From the NCBI GenBank assembly GCA_008638375.1, contig CM018052.1, forward strand, positions 5,864,506 through 5,928,505: DNA of 64,000 nucleotides, given 5' to 3'. The translations under genes were made by a program, and so were the position numbers. The notes under the pieces are model-generated. The model made no database searches, was not told where the DNA came from, and was given only the letters and a program-made list of their open reading frames with translations. The DNA is from Nyssa sinensis. Taxonomy: Eukaryota > Streptophyta > Magnoliopsida > Cornales > Nyssaceae. Of the stretch, positions 23,225 to 34,314 are shown piece by piece (position 1 is the first letter of the stretch; each line of letters begins with the position of its first letter).

Positions 23225-24060
23225 TCATCTTTTAATGCACAGGCCTCCAAAGCCTGGTCCATCTATAATATACAAGTCTTAGCACTTGGTCCATCTTTTA
23301 ATGCACAGACCCCTAGAGCCTGGTCCATCTATAATGCACAGGCCTCCAGAGCCTGGTACATCTATAATGTACAAGTCTTAGTACTTGGTCCATCTATAAT
23401 GCACAGGCCTCCAGAGCCTGGTCCATCTATAATGTACAAGTTTTAGCACTTGGTCGATCTTTTAATGCACAGGCCTCCAGAGCCTGGTCCATCTATAATG
23501 CACAGGCCTCTAGAGCCTGGTCCATCTATAATGTACAAGTCTTAGTACTTGGTCCATCTATAATGCACAGGCCTCCAGAGCCTGGTCCATTTATAATGCA
23601 CAAGTCTTAGTACTTGGTCCATCTATAATGCACATACCTCTAGAGCCTGGTCCATTTATAATGCACAAGTCTTAGTACTTGGTCCATCTTTTAATGCACA
23701 GGCCTCCAGAGCCTGGTCCATCTATAATGCACAGGCCTCTAGAGCCTGGTCCATTTATAATGCACAAGTCTTAGTACTTGGTCCATCTTTTAATGCACAG
23801 GCCTCCAGAGCCTGGGCCATCTATAATGCACAGGCCTCCAGAGCCTAGTCCATCTATAATGCACAGGCCTCTAGAGCCTAGTCCATCTATAATGTACAAG
23901 TCTTGGTACTTGGTCCATCTATAATGCACAGGCCTCTAGAGCCTGGTCCATCTATAATGTACAAGTCTTAGTACTTGGTCCATCTTTTAATGCACAGGCC
24001 TCCAGAGCCCGGTCTATCTCTAATGCACAGACCTTCTGAGCCTGGTCCATCTTCAATATG
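23225..24060. repeat. 32-33 bp tandem array after the Tat integrase (about 25 units)
   Basis: Two unit types alternate: TAATGCACAGGCCTCCAGAG followed by CCTGGTCCATCTA, and TAATGTACAAGTCTTAGTAC followed by TTGGTCCATCT. The centre of each type is an inverted repeat (AGGCCTCTAGAGCCT; AAGTCTTAGTACTT). The array lies between pol and the antisense genes, where Tat elements often carry long variable, repeat-rich sequence. Confidence 0.88.
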
Positions 24061-24389
24061 CAGACTCTATGATCCAGTCCGTCCAAAGGCGGAAGTTCCG
24101 AGCGTTTTCAACCAAAGTCCAACTACTATCTGCACAAGTTTCCCAGATCAGAATACCTTAAAAGCTGATACTTAGATTATTTGGCTTGTGTACCAACCAG
24201 CAAACGAGCACTACAGCATCGAGCAAGCTTAAAGTACATTGGTTCAAGACTTCAAGTTTTTTGCAAAATTTCTTTGATCTACTCTCAGAACATGCAAAAG
24301 AATTATTTATCAGAAGTGTACGAGAAGGTGTTTTAAACTCCAGAAGAGCACATTCGAACAAGAAGAACATCAGATTTTAGAAGAAACAA

Positions 24390-25290
24390 CTCAATTTTAT
24401 TGATGATTCATAGAAAGTTTACATCAGTACAAAAAGATTGGAAATAAAACAGAAGCTACAACAAAGACATCATTACATAAGCTACTACATCACTACAATC
24501 TGCAACATCATGGCTTTCTTCCTCGAATAGGAAAGGGGCCCAACTTCCAACCTCCATTACCGTCGCCACCAGCTTCCATTTGAAAGGAAGGAACCCGGAA
24601 CCCCAATTTGCATCAAGAAGCACCCAGGCCATTTCATCATCACTGTCACCAGTCTCAATACCAACGGATGATGAAGGCTCTGGGTCTCAGGAGACCTCCA
24701 TTCTCCACCTTCGTTTCCCTCAAATCCGGCATGACACCCTAGCTGATTTGAGCAAGGGTCTTTGCCAAGACACAAAAGAAAGGAGGCATCCCACCTTCGT
24801 CTTCATCACCAATGCTCCAAGCCTCGGTTGAATCAAGGAGAGTCCACCTCCAATTGAAGAAATCTTGACCGGATGCCAAGATGGACAAGAAGACTTGCGC
24901 CTCCTCTAATCCTTCCTTGGAGACTGAATCAAGGGGAAGGTTAACTCTCGGCCACAGTTTAATCATTCCTAACTCAAACTGAGAATCATCAGTCATCTCC
25001 GGGCGAATGGCAAGTTTCCGGCAACATCTAAATTCTCTCCAACAGGGGAAGAGTTTGGGAACAAGAAGATTGGGCACAACCAAATGCCCCATTTTTCGTA
25101 TATATAGACCCTTGAAGTTCAAAAGCCACCCAACTGGACCGTCGCAACGGTTAAAAGAGAGGTTGGCCTCGAAATCCCAATCGACAATTGTATAAATAAA
25201 CGACGCATTAAACCCGCCTCTTTGGAATGCCAAGAGACAGGGTACAGAGCTCTTTGAACAAAAACTACAGTCCGGCACTGAAGCTTCTGA
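24390..25290 (-). pseudogene. Second antisense ORF of the Tat element, unknown function
   Basis: The minus-strand frame 24,739-25,278 encodes 179 residues (MPDCSFCSKSSVPCLLAFQR ... WLLNFKGLYIRKMGHLVVPN ... EEAQVFLSILASGQDFFNW). I do not recognise a domain. Downstream on the same strand, near 24,392-24,402, an AATAAA lies in a stretch that looks like a transcript 3' end. It sits inside the Tat element, downstream of the recognised antisense ORF and on the same strand, so it may be its last part or a separate captured gene. Confidence 0.45.
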
Positions 25291-25767
25291 AGTAATAAAA
25301 AAGGGGGGGCAAAGTCTAAATATACAAGCCTCCCATCCGATGTACAGACCTCACAGTCTTATCTATTCTGTGACAGGCCACACATATGACAAAGGCCAAC
25401 AGATCTGATATATCCTGATCCTAAGGGCTCAGAAACAGGAGTTTCGATCAACGAAATGATGGGCACAAGCTGCCTAGTTATTTTCACAAGTCTTTGGTTC
25501 AAAACAATCTGCTTCAGAACTCTACAGTGTTTACTTCCACTCTATGTGATACAAGATTAACATTGGGTTCTATTCCTCGGATTATGTTCGCTTCCTTATC
25601 TTATTATGATGAGACAGTCGAGGTTAATTTGCATTCACTGTTCTATTACAAGTGTTGAAGCTCAGAAGGCAACTATTAACTAGTGGAAAGCTGATCTAAC
25701 ATGCAACGGGCTCAGAGCAGCTATACTTGCAACAAATTTCGCAGAAAGCAATAACACAAGAAGAATC

Positions 25768-26510
25768 TAAAGAAAGTCCAAATTTCATTGATCAAAAAAT
25801 ATTCAGTACATCAAAAAGACTGGTAAAAACAAAAGAGTTAAGCTGATAAAGCCTCAAGCCTTATCAGAAGGCCAAGGATTTTCTGTCGAAGAGAGGTCGG
25901 TAGTCGCAGCCTCTTTGCTCGGACCAGCACCAGACGAAGCAGCTCCAGGAGCAACAATTGACGACACATCAAAATCTGGGAACTTAGCCAGAAATCTAGT
26001 TCGGAAGCGCTCGAAACCAAACCGTATCAGTTCATCCCCCATCTAGTCAACTTCCTCTTTCAATTCCGTCTCAGTCTCAGTCTTGGCATGGTCAACTGCC
26101 TCCTGAACCTTCTGATCAAAGGTACTTCGGAGGTCAACCAACTCCGTCTGAAGTCCTGCAACCTGCCGTGCATAGATGTCTTTTTCAGACTCCGCCACGG
26201 CAAGATTAGTGCCAGCTTCCTTTAGACTCTCCTCGACAGCCTAAACCTTAGATTGAGCCTTTCCAAGCTCCAGCCTCACTTCATCCAGCTTGGCCTTTAG
26301 CTTATCAGCCTCCTCAAGGCTCATAGGAGTGACCATCAGAGCAGCTAAACTATGCATGCTCTGCACAACACAAAGCAGACAAGTTAGACTAAACAAGCAA
26401 ACAAACAAGAAAAGACAAGAAAAGCTTCAGAGGTCACCTTCATTTGGAGATTCATCATCTCATTCATTAACTTCGCGGGGTTATCCCCCCTGTACCGATG
26501 AGGGCCCTGG
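25768..26510. repeat. 743-bp tandem duplication, copy 1
   Basis: Begins TAAAGAAAGTCCAAATTTCA and is repeated almost base for base in the adjacent copy, offset 743. On the minus strand it encodes a coiled-coil segment and the C-terminus of the antisense ORF, ending TDLSSTENPWPSDKA and a stop near 25,847, followed by a probable 3' untranslated region. Small differences between copies include insertion of one base near 26,490 and several substitutions. Confidence 0.9.
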
Positions 26511-28560
26511 TAAAGAAAGTCCAAATTTCATTGATCAGAAAATATTCATTACATCAAAAAGACTGGTAAAAACAAAAGAGTTAAGCTAATAAAGCCTCAA
26601 GCCTTATCAGAAGGCCCAGGATTTTCTGTCGAAGAAAGGTCGGTAGTCTCAGCCTCTTTGCTCGGACCAGCACCAGACGAAGCGGCTCCAGGAGCAACAA
26701 TTGACGACACATCAAAATCTGGGAACTTAGCTAGAAATCTAGTTCGGAAGCTCTCGAAACCAAACCGTATCGGTTCATCCCCCATCTGGTCAACTTCCTC
26801 TTTCAATTCCGTCTCAGTTTCAGTCTTGGCATGGTCAACTGCCTCCTAAGCCTTCTGATCAAAGGTACTTCGGAGGTCAACCAACTCCGTCTGAAGTCCT
26901 GCAACCTGACGTGCATAGATGTCTCTTTCGGACTCCGCCACGGCAAGATTAGTGCCAGCTTCCTTTAGACTCTCCTCGGCAGCCTAAACCTTAGATTGAG
27001 CCGTTCCAAGCTCCAACCTCACTTCATCCAGCTCGGCCTTTAGCTTATCAGCCTCCTCAAGGCTCATAGGAGTCACCATCAGAGCAGCTAAACTATGCAT
27101 GCTATGCACAACACAAAGCAGACAAGTTAGACTGAACAAGCAAACAAACAAGAAAAGACAAGAAAAGCTTCAGAGGTCACCTTCATTTGGAGATTCATCA
27201 TCTCATTCATCAACTTCGCGGGGTTATCCCCCCGTACCGATGAGGGCCCTTGGACCATATCTGGTCAAAGGCCTTCTTGGCAATTTGGTAGTCCGGCTCG
27301 TCAGACGACTCGGACGGCACAGCAGGCGCCTTCCCCTTCCTAGTCTGTTTGCTCGGAACGGAAGGGGCAAGAGGAACGGCCGAGACCGGAACAGCAGGTT
27401 CGGCCTCCTTCTCAGCTTCGGCAAGAGGTGGCTCGGGAGAGCCAGAAATCAACCTCCTCCTTTTCACTTGCAGAGGAGGCTCAGGCTCAACTTGGGAGGA
27501 AGCCTCCCCCGCCGCTTGGGCCTCCGCCTCAGTCCATCTCGACTTCAGCCTCTTCTTAAGCTCATCAGTACGAGCGGCCATCAAGTTCTCCGGGGTGATA
27601 ATAACAGTATGAGCCCGGTTGGAAGTCAAAAGAAGCACGCGGTACTGATCTTGGAGTTCGTTAGTAAACTCAAACCTCCTCCAAGCACTCCTGACTGCAC
27701 ATAAGCAACAAATGGCATATCAGATTATCAGTTCGGAAGGCATAACAAAGCTAGAACCTAAGGAAATAAGCCTCACCCTTATGACCCGTGGTACGAGGGA
27801 ATATCGAGACATCATCCTAGAAGTCTTCATGCTCCCATCCTCTTCCAACAAAGAGTACCACTTCTTCCACGTTTTATTAGAAGTGGGAACAGAGGACAGG
27901 GGTCAGAACCCCTTCTCAAAAGACATGAAAAAAAGGCCTTCTGCCTTCTTATACTTCATATCTATATTACTACGGATCAAATCCATGGATACATCTACAT
28001 CATTTTTATGCCCTAGCACTACGAACCCTAAAAGTTGCCTCCAACTATTGAGATTAAGGTCGGCAGGACAGAGCTTGTACCAACAGAAGAACTGCCTAAC
28101 CAAATTAGGCAACAAAAGTCTCAAACCCATTTCAAACTAGGCAAGATAAACACATATCTCCCCAGCTTCAACATTATGGGGACGGTCCATTGGGCCTGGT
28201 ACTCTGTAGGTCACATTTGAGGGAAAATTATACTTTACCCTGCACTCGTTCAGCAGGCTTTGGGTGACAGCACTCTCTCCCTCTTCTCTATGGGAAGACC
28301 TGCCAGAGGTCTTCCCAGCCTTGTCTCAGGGCTCTATGAAGGCATCGACTATCCTAGTCTCAGGACTGTGGGGGGGAGGGGCTCAACAAACCTCTCCCCA
28401 GCGTCTTTGGCGGCAAGACCACCTACATTCTCTAATTGAGGCGACACAGCCATCTCAGAGGGATTTTCTACCCCCTTACTCGGCACAGCCATCTCAGAGG
28501 GATTTCCTACCCCCTCACTAGCATTTGAAGATTCAAGAGGAGTAGACGTTACTCTTAGAC
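25847..28560 (-). pseudogene. Antisense additional ORF of the Tat element (gypsy-type transposon domain)
   Basis: Read right to left. A Ser/Pro-rich start near 28,550 contains a short repeat (NPSEMAVPSKGVE). The recognisable domain follows at about 28,230-27,780: YRVPGPMDRPHNVEAGE, a stop near 28,138, then FEMGLRLLLPNLVRQFF and CPADLNLNSWRQLLGFVVLG. This is the plant 'putative gypsy type transposon' domain found antisense in Tat elements. After an apparent intron or gap comes 27,638-27,210 with PENLMAARTDELKKRLKSRW and a Pro/Glu-rich region, then two tandem coiled-coil ends with FGFERFRTRFLAKFPDFDVS. Function is unknown even in intact elements. Stops and frame changes mark it as decayed. Confidence 0.72.
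26511..27250. repeat. 743-bp tandem duplication, copy 2
   Basis: The second copy of the block, 26,511 to about 27,250, ending ACCGATGAGGGCCCT. Because the antisense ORF reads from right to left, this copy comes first in that transcript. The ORF therefore meets one C-terminus and stop (TDLSSTENPGPSDKA, stop near 26,597) before copy 1. The high similarity suggests the duplication is younger than the decay elsewhere in the element. Confidence 0.9.
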
Positions 28561-28699
28561 TTAAAGAGGAAGAAGCAAAAGAAAAGGAAGATCGGTCGAA
28601 CCTGTTCTAGACCAGAGCCTCAGAAAACCAGTATTCTTCAAAGTCGCACAAACCAACAATGGCGGACAAAATCTTCTGGCACACTGAAAATGACGGGGA

Positions 28700-31600
28700 A
28701 AAGGTCATTTCTAAATTATAAAATTAGTTTTGAACCCCTAAATGTTTTCTGATATTACGGTTTAACCCCTAACAGTTTTGAATATTATACTGTGGCCCAG
28801 ATTTTTGAGAAATTATTCATTTAAGCCCCTGAAAAGTTAATTAAATTATTATTTTATTAAATAGGTAAAATTATAATTTTACCCCTGGACATTAATTATG
28901 TCAAACGGAGTCCAAATAACTTAAATAAATAGTGTATTTTTACTATTTCAAGCATTCTGGACTCAATGGTAGAGTCCAATTTGGGAAATTAAGTACCGAA
29001 AAATACAGACACGTAGGTGTAGATGACTGTACTGCCCCTGATGATACCCAGGCCCAAATAAAAATAAAAGACAGTCTATTTTGACTATGTCGGGCATTCT
29101 GGACTCAACGGTGAGATCCGTTTAATGAACTGGTCCCAAAAAATACAGACACATAAAGTGTAAAATGACTGAACTGCCCCTAGAGTTGCCCAGGGCCGAT
29201 TAATCATAAAAGATAGTCCAATTTAACTATGTCAGACACTCTGGACCTAATGGTGAGGTCCATTTTATGAACTGAGGTCCCGAATAGTTTGGTTACACAA
29301 CATGTAAAATTACCAAACTGCCCCTAATGCTATACGAAACTTAAATGAAGTCCAATCGGGATGAAACTGATACCGATAAGAGCCCAGATACTAGAGAAGC
29401 TGTACACATGGTTAAATGACAATTCAGGGTCAGAATTATACAAAACGTAAAATGACCAAAATACCCCTGAGCACTGTAAGTGCAAGATAGAGGCCAAATA
29501 AAGGTCAATATGATAAATTATCTTAAGCATAATTATGAACACAGAAGGGCTAAATAAGACTTCGGAACTGTCAATGCGTAAAACGAGAAATGACCGATGT
29601 GTCCCAATGATTAAAAGCAGATACCAAACGAAGTCCAAAGGACTTAAGAATTTACATATGAGATATATGGGACATTCTGAGGACCACGACAAGGTCCGGG
29701 GTAAGAATGGCAAATTACCATTTTGCCCCTAAGGCTAAGTAAGCCCTTAACTGATAATGATTTAAGTCTAAAAGACTCAAACCTTATATATACGATATAT
29801 GGGATATCCTGATGACCATGACAGAGTCCGGGCCAACAATGACAAAATTACCATTTTGCCCTTATGGTTAAAATAAGAACCTAACTGATACCAATTGGAG
29901 TCCAAAAGACGTAAAACTTTATATTTAAGATAGAAAGACTATTTTGAGGACCACAACAGGGTCCGGGAAAAGAATGGCAAAAATACCGTTTTGCCCCTAA
30001 GGATAAATAAGTAACTGACTGATACCAATTGAAGTTTAAATGACTTAGGTTATAATCCTGATAACTGCTAAGCCTAATTAAAGAATGAAATAGCCTCGGG
30101 TGAGACCCAATGAAAGGGCGATAGGCTACTAGGCTATCTTAGGTAATCCAATAGACACCTAAGACGACGAATAAGACCTGAATGGATAAATTCTGATCTA
30201 TCTATGATTAATGATTATTATTCAGGATATACATGGAGATGCCTGAGGTACTTGGAGGTTATCGGATTGTTTGTGCACGGAGATAACCGTAACAGTTTGT
30301 GAGTGACCTGGAACTTCTGACTTGGTGTATAAGTACACCGTCTAGTTACTGTATTTGGATTTACTGTACTGTTTTGTATACTGTACTATCTGAATGCATA
30401 CTCTTTTATACTGCATTACACGTAACATGATTTTGTACTGTCCTGCTCTCCTGTTCAGTTCGGCCTGTCCTGTTCCATTGTATGGTTTGTTCTGGTTTTG
30501 TCCCGTACTGTTGTGTCTTACTCTGGGACCCACTTCAACTTTGAGCGGTATGGCATAAGTACGCCAGAGCGGCACCCAGAGGGTAGAGGCCCCACGAGTA
30601 GTCCGCGATGGGCAACTGGGAAAGCTCGAATATACTTGATTAGGTGCCCAATTGGCATCCTGTTCTGTTCTGTTCTGCTCAACACTGACCTGTTTTGTTT
30701 GATCTGTCCTGACCTGATCTGTTTGATCTGTCTAATCTGTTCAGTTTTGATCTGTCCTGACCTGCTTTGTCTGATCTGCCTGATCCGTTCAGTTCTGGTA
30801 TGTCCTGATTTGTTATGTTTGATCTGTTCTGTCCTGACCTGTTCGCTCTGTTTCGATCTGTTCCGTTCTGTTCTGTCTCGTCCTGTTCTACTCCATACTG
30901 ATCTGTCCTGTTCTTTGATTTATATGCCTTGTCTCTGATGGATATATTTTTCTGTTTAGTTCCGTTATGTTCCGTCCTGTTGATGATCTGCCTGTATTTC
31001 TGATTAAAATATTGTTTATACTCCGTTTTGTTGTGTTCTGTCCCGTTCCGTTAATGATATGCTTTGTTTCTTTTTAAAATATTGTTTCTACTCCGTTTTG
31101 TTGTGTTCCGTCCCGTTCCGTTATTGATACGCTTTTGTTTTGACTAAAATATTATTTCTGCTCCGTTCCATTGTGTTTTGTCCCGTTCCGTTAATGATAT
31201 GTTTTGTTTCTGATTAAAATGTTGTTTCTACTCCCTTCCGTTATGTTCCATCCCGTTGATGATCTGCTTGTATTCTGATTGATATATTGTTTCTGCTCAG
31301 TCCTGTCTTGTACCGTTTCATTTATAATATGCCTGTACCACTGATTGATATCTTGTTTCTGCTCAGTTCTCTCTTTTTCGTTCTGTTGATAATATACCTA
31401 TATCTCTGGTTAACATATTGTTTCCGCTCCGTTCCGTTATGTTCTGTTCCATTCTGTTTTGTTCTGATTAGTTATGTTTTGTTCCGTTTCGTTCCATTAT
31501 ATTTTGTTATGATCTGTTCCGATATGTTTTATTCCAATCTGTTCTGTTCTGAATTGTTCCATTTTGAACCAGTCTAATCTGACCTGGTTGTCACTGATTG

Positions 31601-32450
31601 ATATATTGGCATCATTTACTATTCTGCTCTAATTGTTGTGTTCTGTTTCGTCTTGTTTTGATTGTTATGTTATGCTCTGTTCTGTTCTACTCCATTCTGA
31701 TCTATTATGTTCTATTCTGTACTGTTATGCTTGATTTGGTCTGCTATGATCTGTTATGTTCTGATTAGTTTGTTCCATTTAGCTCGGTACTGTTTTATCC
31801 TGCTTAAACTGTATTTATAAAACTGCTATTTCTGAAATGACTGAACTATCCCATGTGCGTGATAAGCAAGAACTAGTTTTGAAACCCATGACAGGGAACC
31901 TGCGTTACTCACTTGGCTTTTCGAAGCTCACCCCATTCCCTAACATTTTTTCAAGAATTATCCATTGGACTAGAAGGCACTATGATGTGACATGATAGGC
32001 CGAGTGGCGGTCCAAGTAAAGGATCTGATGACACTGATTTGTGGAGACTGTATTCTTATGGATTGAATCTGTTTGTTCCGGTGAGTGACATTACTATATA
32101 TGATATGATAAATTAACTGTTATCTGGACATGGCTCATGGTAATGAATGGTGCTCTGGAGATATTGGATCTGCTCTGTTGTTATATGCCTGATTATAGAA
32201 TAGATATGCTCTGAGGTTAGAATCATTAGCCGTTCAGATTTTAGACTGGCTCTATGGTACATACCCTCACGGTGGATGCATGAGTTGCATTCCCTGGATA
32301 AAAAGTTTTAAATTCCGCTGCATCTGACCCTACAGTCGGAGTGCAATTCACTGGAAAGTTCAGAATTTGCCTTCGGTTGGTCGCGTGGCGGCTGACTGGC
32401 ATCACGTCCTCGACATCCGCGTAGGGTGGGGTTCGGGATGTGACATTTAA
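28700..32450 (+). mobile_element. Giant LTR unit C1, 3' portion (about 3.75 kb)
   Basis: Homology to E begins at about 28,700-28,715 (TTTTGAACCCCTAA) and continues to GGTTCGGGATGTGACA at 32,450. It contains one 145-bp-type array, three 134-bp units (TTTTGCCC near 29,730, 29,862, 29,998) and a TGTTCYGTT-rich region. Its first 2 kb or so is missing where it meets the Tat element, and it overlaps about 1.6 kb of the sequence in B, so B and C1 are separate copies rather than halves of one. Confidence 0.72.
30640..31790 (+). repeat. Degenerate TGTTCYGTT-rich array of unit C1
   Basis: A long pyrimidine/G-rich stretch of short repeats (CTGTTCTGTTCTG, TCTGATCTGTCCTGA), then diverged copies of the same 66-bp-type unit seen in A, marked by TTGTTTCTGATTAA and ATATTGTTTCTGCTC. 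Frames such as 31,287-31,577 are repeat readings. Confidence 0.7.
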
Positions 32451-32974
32451 GCTCACCCCCTTATCCTAACATTTTTCAAGATTTATCTCTATTGGATTAG
32501 AAGGCATTACGATATGACAAGGATAAGCCGAGTGGCATTCCGAGTAAAGGATCTGATGGCACTGATTTATGTAGACTTGTATTCTTATGGATTGAACCTG
32601 GTTGTTTCAGGTGAGTGTTGTGATATGATTAAATTCACTGATATGGGGACATGGCTCATGCTAATGGTACTCTAGAGATGTTAGATGTGCTCTGTGTTAT
32701 ATGTCTGATTATAGATGTACTCTGTGGTTAGAGTTATTAGCTGTGTGATTTTAGACTTGCTCTGTGGTACGTACCTTTGCGGTGTATAATTGAGTTGCAT
32801 TCCCAAGATAAAAAGTTTTTAAATTTTGCTGCTCTGACCCTACATTCGGAATGCAATTCATCAGTAAGTTCAGAAGTTGCCTTTGGTTGGTCGCATTGTC
32901 GGTCGGCAAACCGACAAGACGGCTAACTGGCATCACGTCCTCGACATCGGCGTAGGGTGGGGTGCGGGATGTGA
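32451..32974 (+). mobile_element. Giant LTR unit C2, last 525 bp only
   Basis: Starts at TTTAAGCTCACCCCC, which corresponds to about 31,918 in C1, and repeats the end of the LTR to GGTGCGGGATGTGA. Two LTR 3' ends therefore lie in tandem. C1 may have inserted in C2, with TTTAA as the right duplication, but the left junction is lost so this cannot be proven. Confidence 0.65.
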
Positions 32975-33362
32975 GACAACTCATAAGAGACAATGGACTG
33001 TGATATAATCTGGATAGTTCCTTTAGTAGGACCGATGATAGATGGATGCTTTCGAATCACTTGAGGATGATCACCAAGTAGGGTTTAATATGGGTCTAAT
33101 AATCGAATGTTGATGAGATCATACATTTTGTGGTTGCAAATTTGACTTATTGGGGATTTCGTATATCTAATATGAAATTTGGGTGAAACTTGTATAACAT
33201 ATTTTCTTGTTTGGAGAAACAGTATTTGAAATACCATGATAGACCGAGAAACAAATAAAAAAGGGAGATCATGACGATAGAATAAGCAAAAAGAAAGGTT
33301 AGAGTCCCTTAAATATGAACAACTAAGTTTTGAGGACAAAACTTCTTTTAAAGGGGGTAGGA
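32975..33362 (+). other. Decayed 3' end of a gypsy internal region with polypurine tract
   Basis: The last part reads GAGGACAAAACTTC and then TAAAGGGGGTAGGA (33,349-33,362) directly before TGTAATACCCCGACC. In plant chromovirus-type elements of the Tekay/Del group, pol ends in a similar acidic phrase (FEDETSFKGG-like) and a polypurine tract of this form touches the 3' LTR. The earlier 300 bases are full of stops. This is the only internal sequence of the giant-LTR family visible in the window. Confidence 0.6.
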
Positions 33363-33654
33363 TGTAATACCCCGACCCGATTAATTAATATTAGTTCGCT
33401 AATTATTAATTAGAAACAAAATAAAGAATGATTAAGAAAATTTATCAAAATTTTTTGATAATTACGATGGACTAATAAAATGATTAAATACATCAAGATG
33501 GGACGATGAGGACCAGATCAAGAAAAATAATAGAGTGACACAGCTTTGGTTTGTGAAATCAATGTGTGAAGGAAATAAATTTTGAATTAAAAATGGCCTA
33601 AACGCCAAACGAGGCCTAAGATCCAAAAATATAGCAAAAATGCCGAAAATGAAA

Positions 33655-33730
33655 TGGATGGGTTTTGAACCCTTAACCAAAACCAATGAAGCATTTAAAT
33701 CCCAAAAATTTACCACTTGGGCTATCAACC
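33655..33730 (-). other. tRNA-like module in unit D
   Basis: Minus strand: ATAGCCCAAGTGG (A-box-like) and GGTTCAAAACC (B-box consensus). It closely matches the module in F, less so that in E. Confidence 0.45.
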
Positions 33731-33838
33731 ATCTTGTGTTGTATATTACATATGATGTATATATATGTATGCATGAAGTGAACAATCTAGAACAAAAAAA
33801 TATATATATAAATAAATATAAAATAAAATAATCATGGA

Positions 33839-33870
<32 letters not shown>

Positions 33871-34314
33871 CTATATATATATAAGCGAATGGCTTCTAGA
33901 GAGAAGGGAGAGCTTCTCTCTCTAGGATTTTCCTAATCCTTCTCTACTCTTGCACAATGCCGTTAATGGCTTCGATTCAATCATTTCGAGATACCAGCTT
34001 TTCTATGTCTTCATGCCAGGGTATGGGAAAAATCTCGTCACAAAAGTTGTTCCGGTCCAGGGGAGTGCGTGCATGGTCACTGTGTAAATGATGCTGCCAT
34101 CAGAGCTAAGGATATGTGTTGGCAGCAACCTTCACTTGTTATTTCAAATGCAGGTCCTGGCCTCCCCTCCAAAGCTCCACTTGAAAACCAACGGCCTGAA
34201 CAGAATCCTCCTTTTTTATCCTAGGCAAATGGTGTTGAGCAAGGGGAGTTCATTCCACAAGCTGCTCTTGATCTTGAAACTGATTATAGGGGCTTCTCTT
34301 CTGACTGCTCCTTC

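Noticed and set aside
23225..24060. Regular repeats resembling a CRISPR array
   Set aside because: No unique spacers; two unit types alternate and are themselves the repeats. The setting is a plant retrotransposon.
16782..28700. Endogenous plant virus (pararetrovirus) instead of a retrotransposon
   Set aside because: Has an LTR, a tRNA-type primer site, a DD35E integrase and Tat-type antisense ORFs; no movement or coat protein features.
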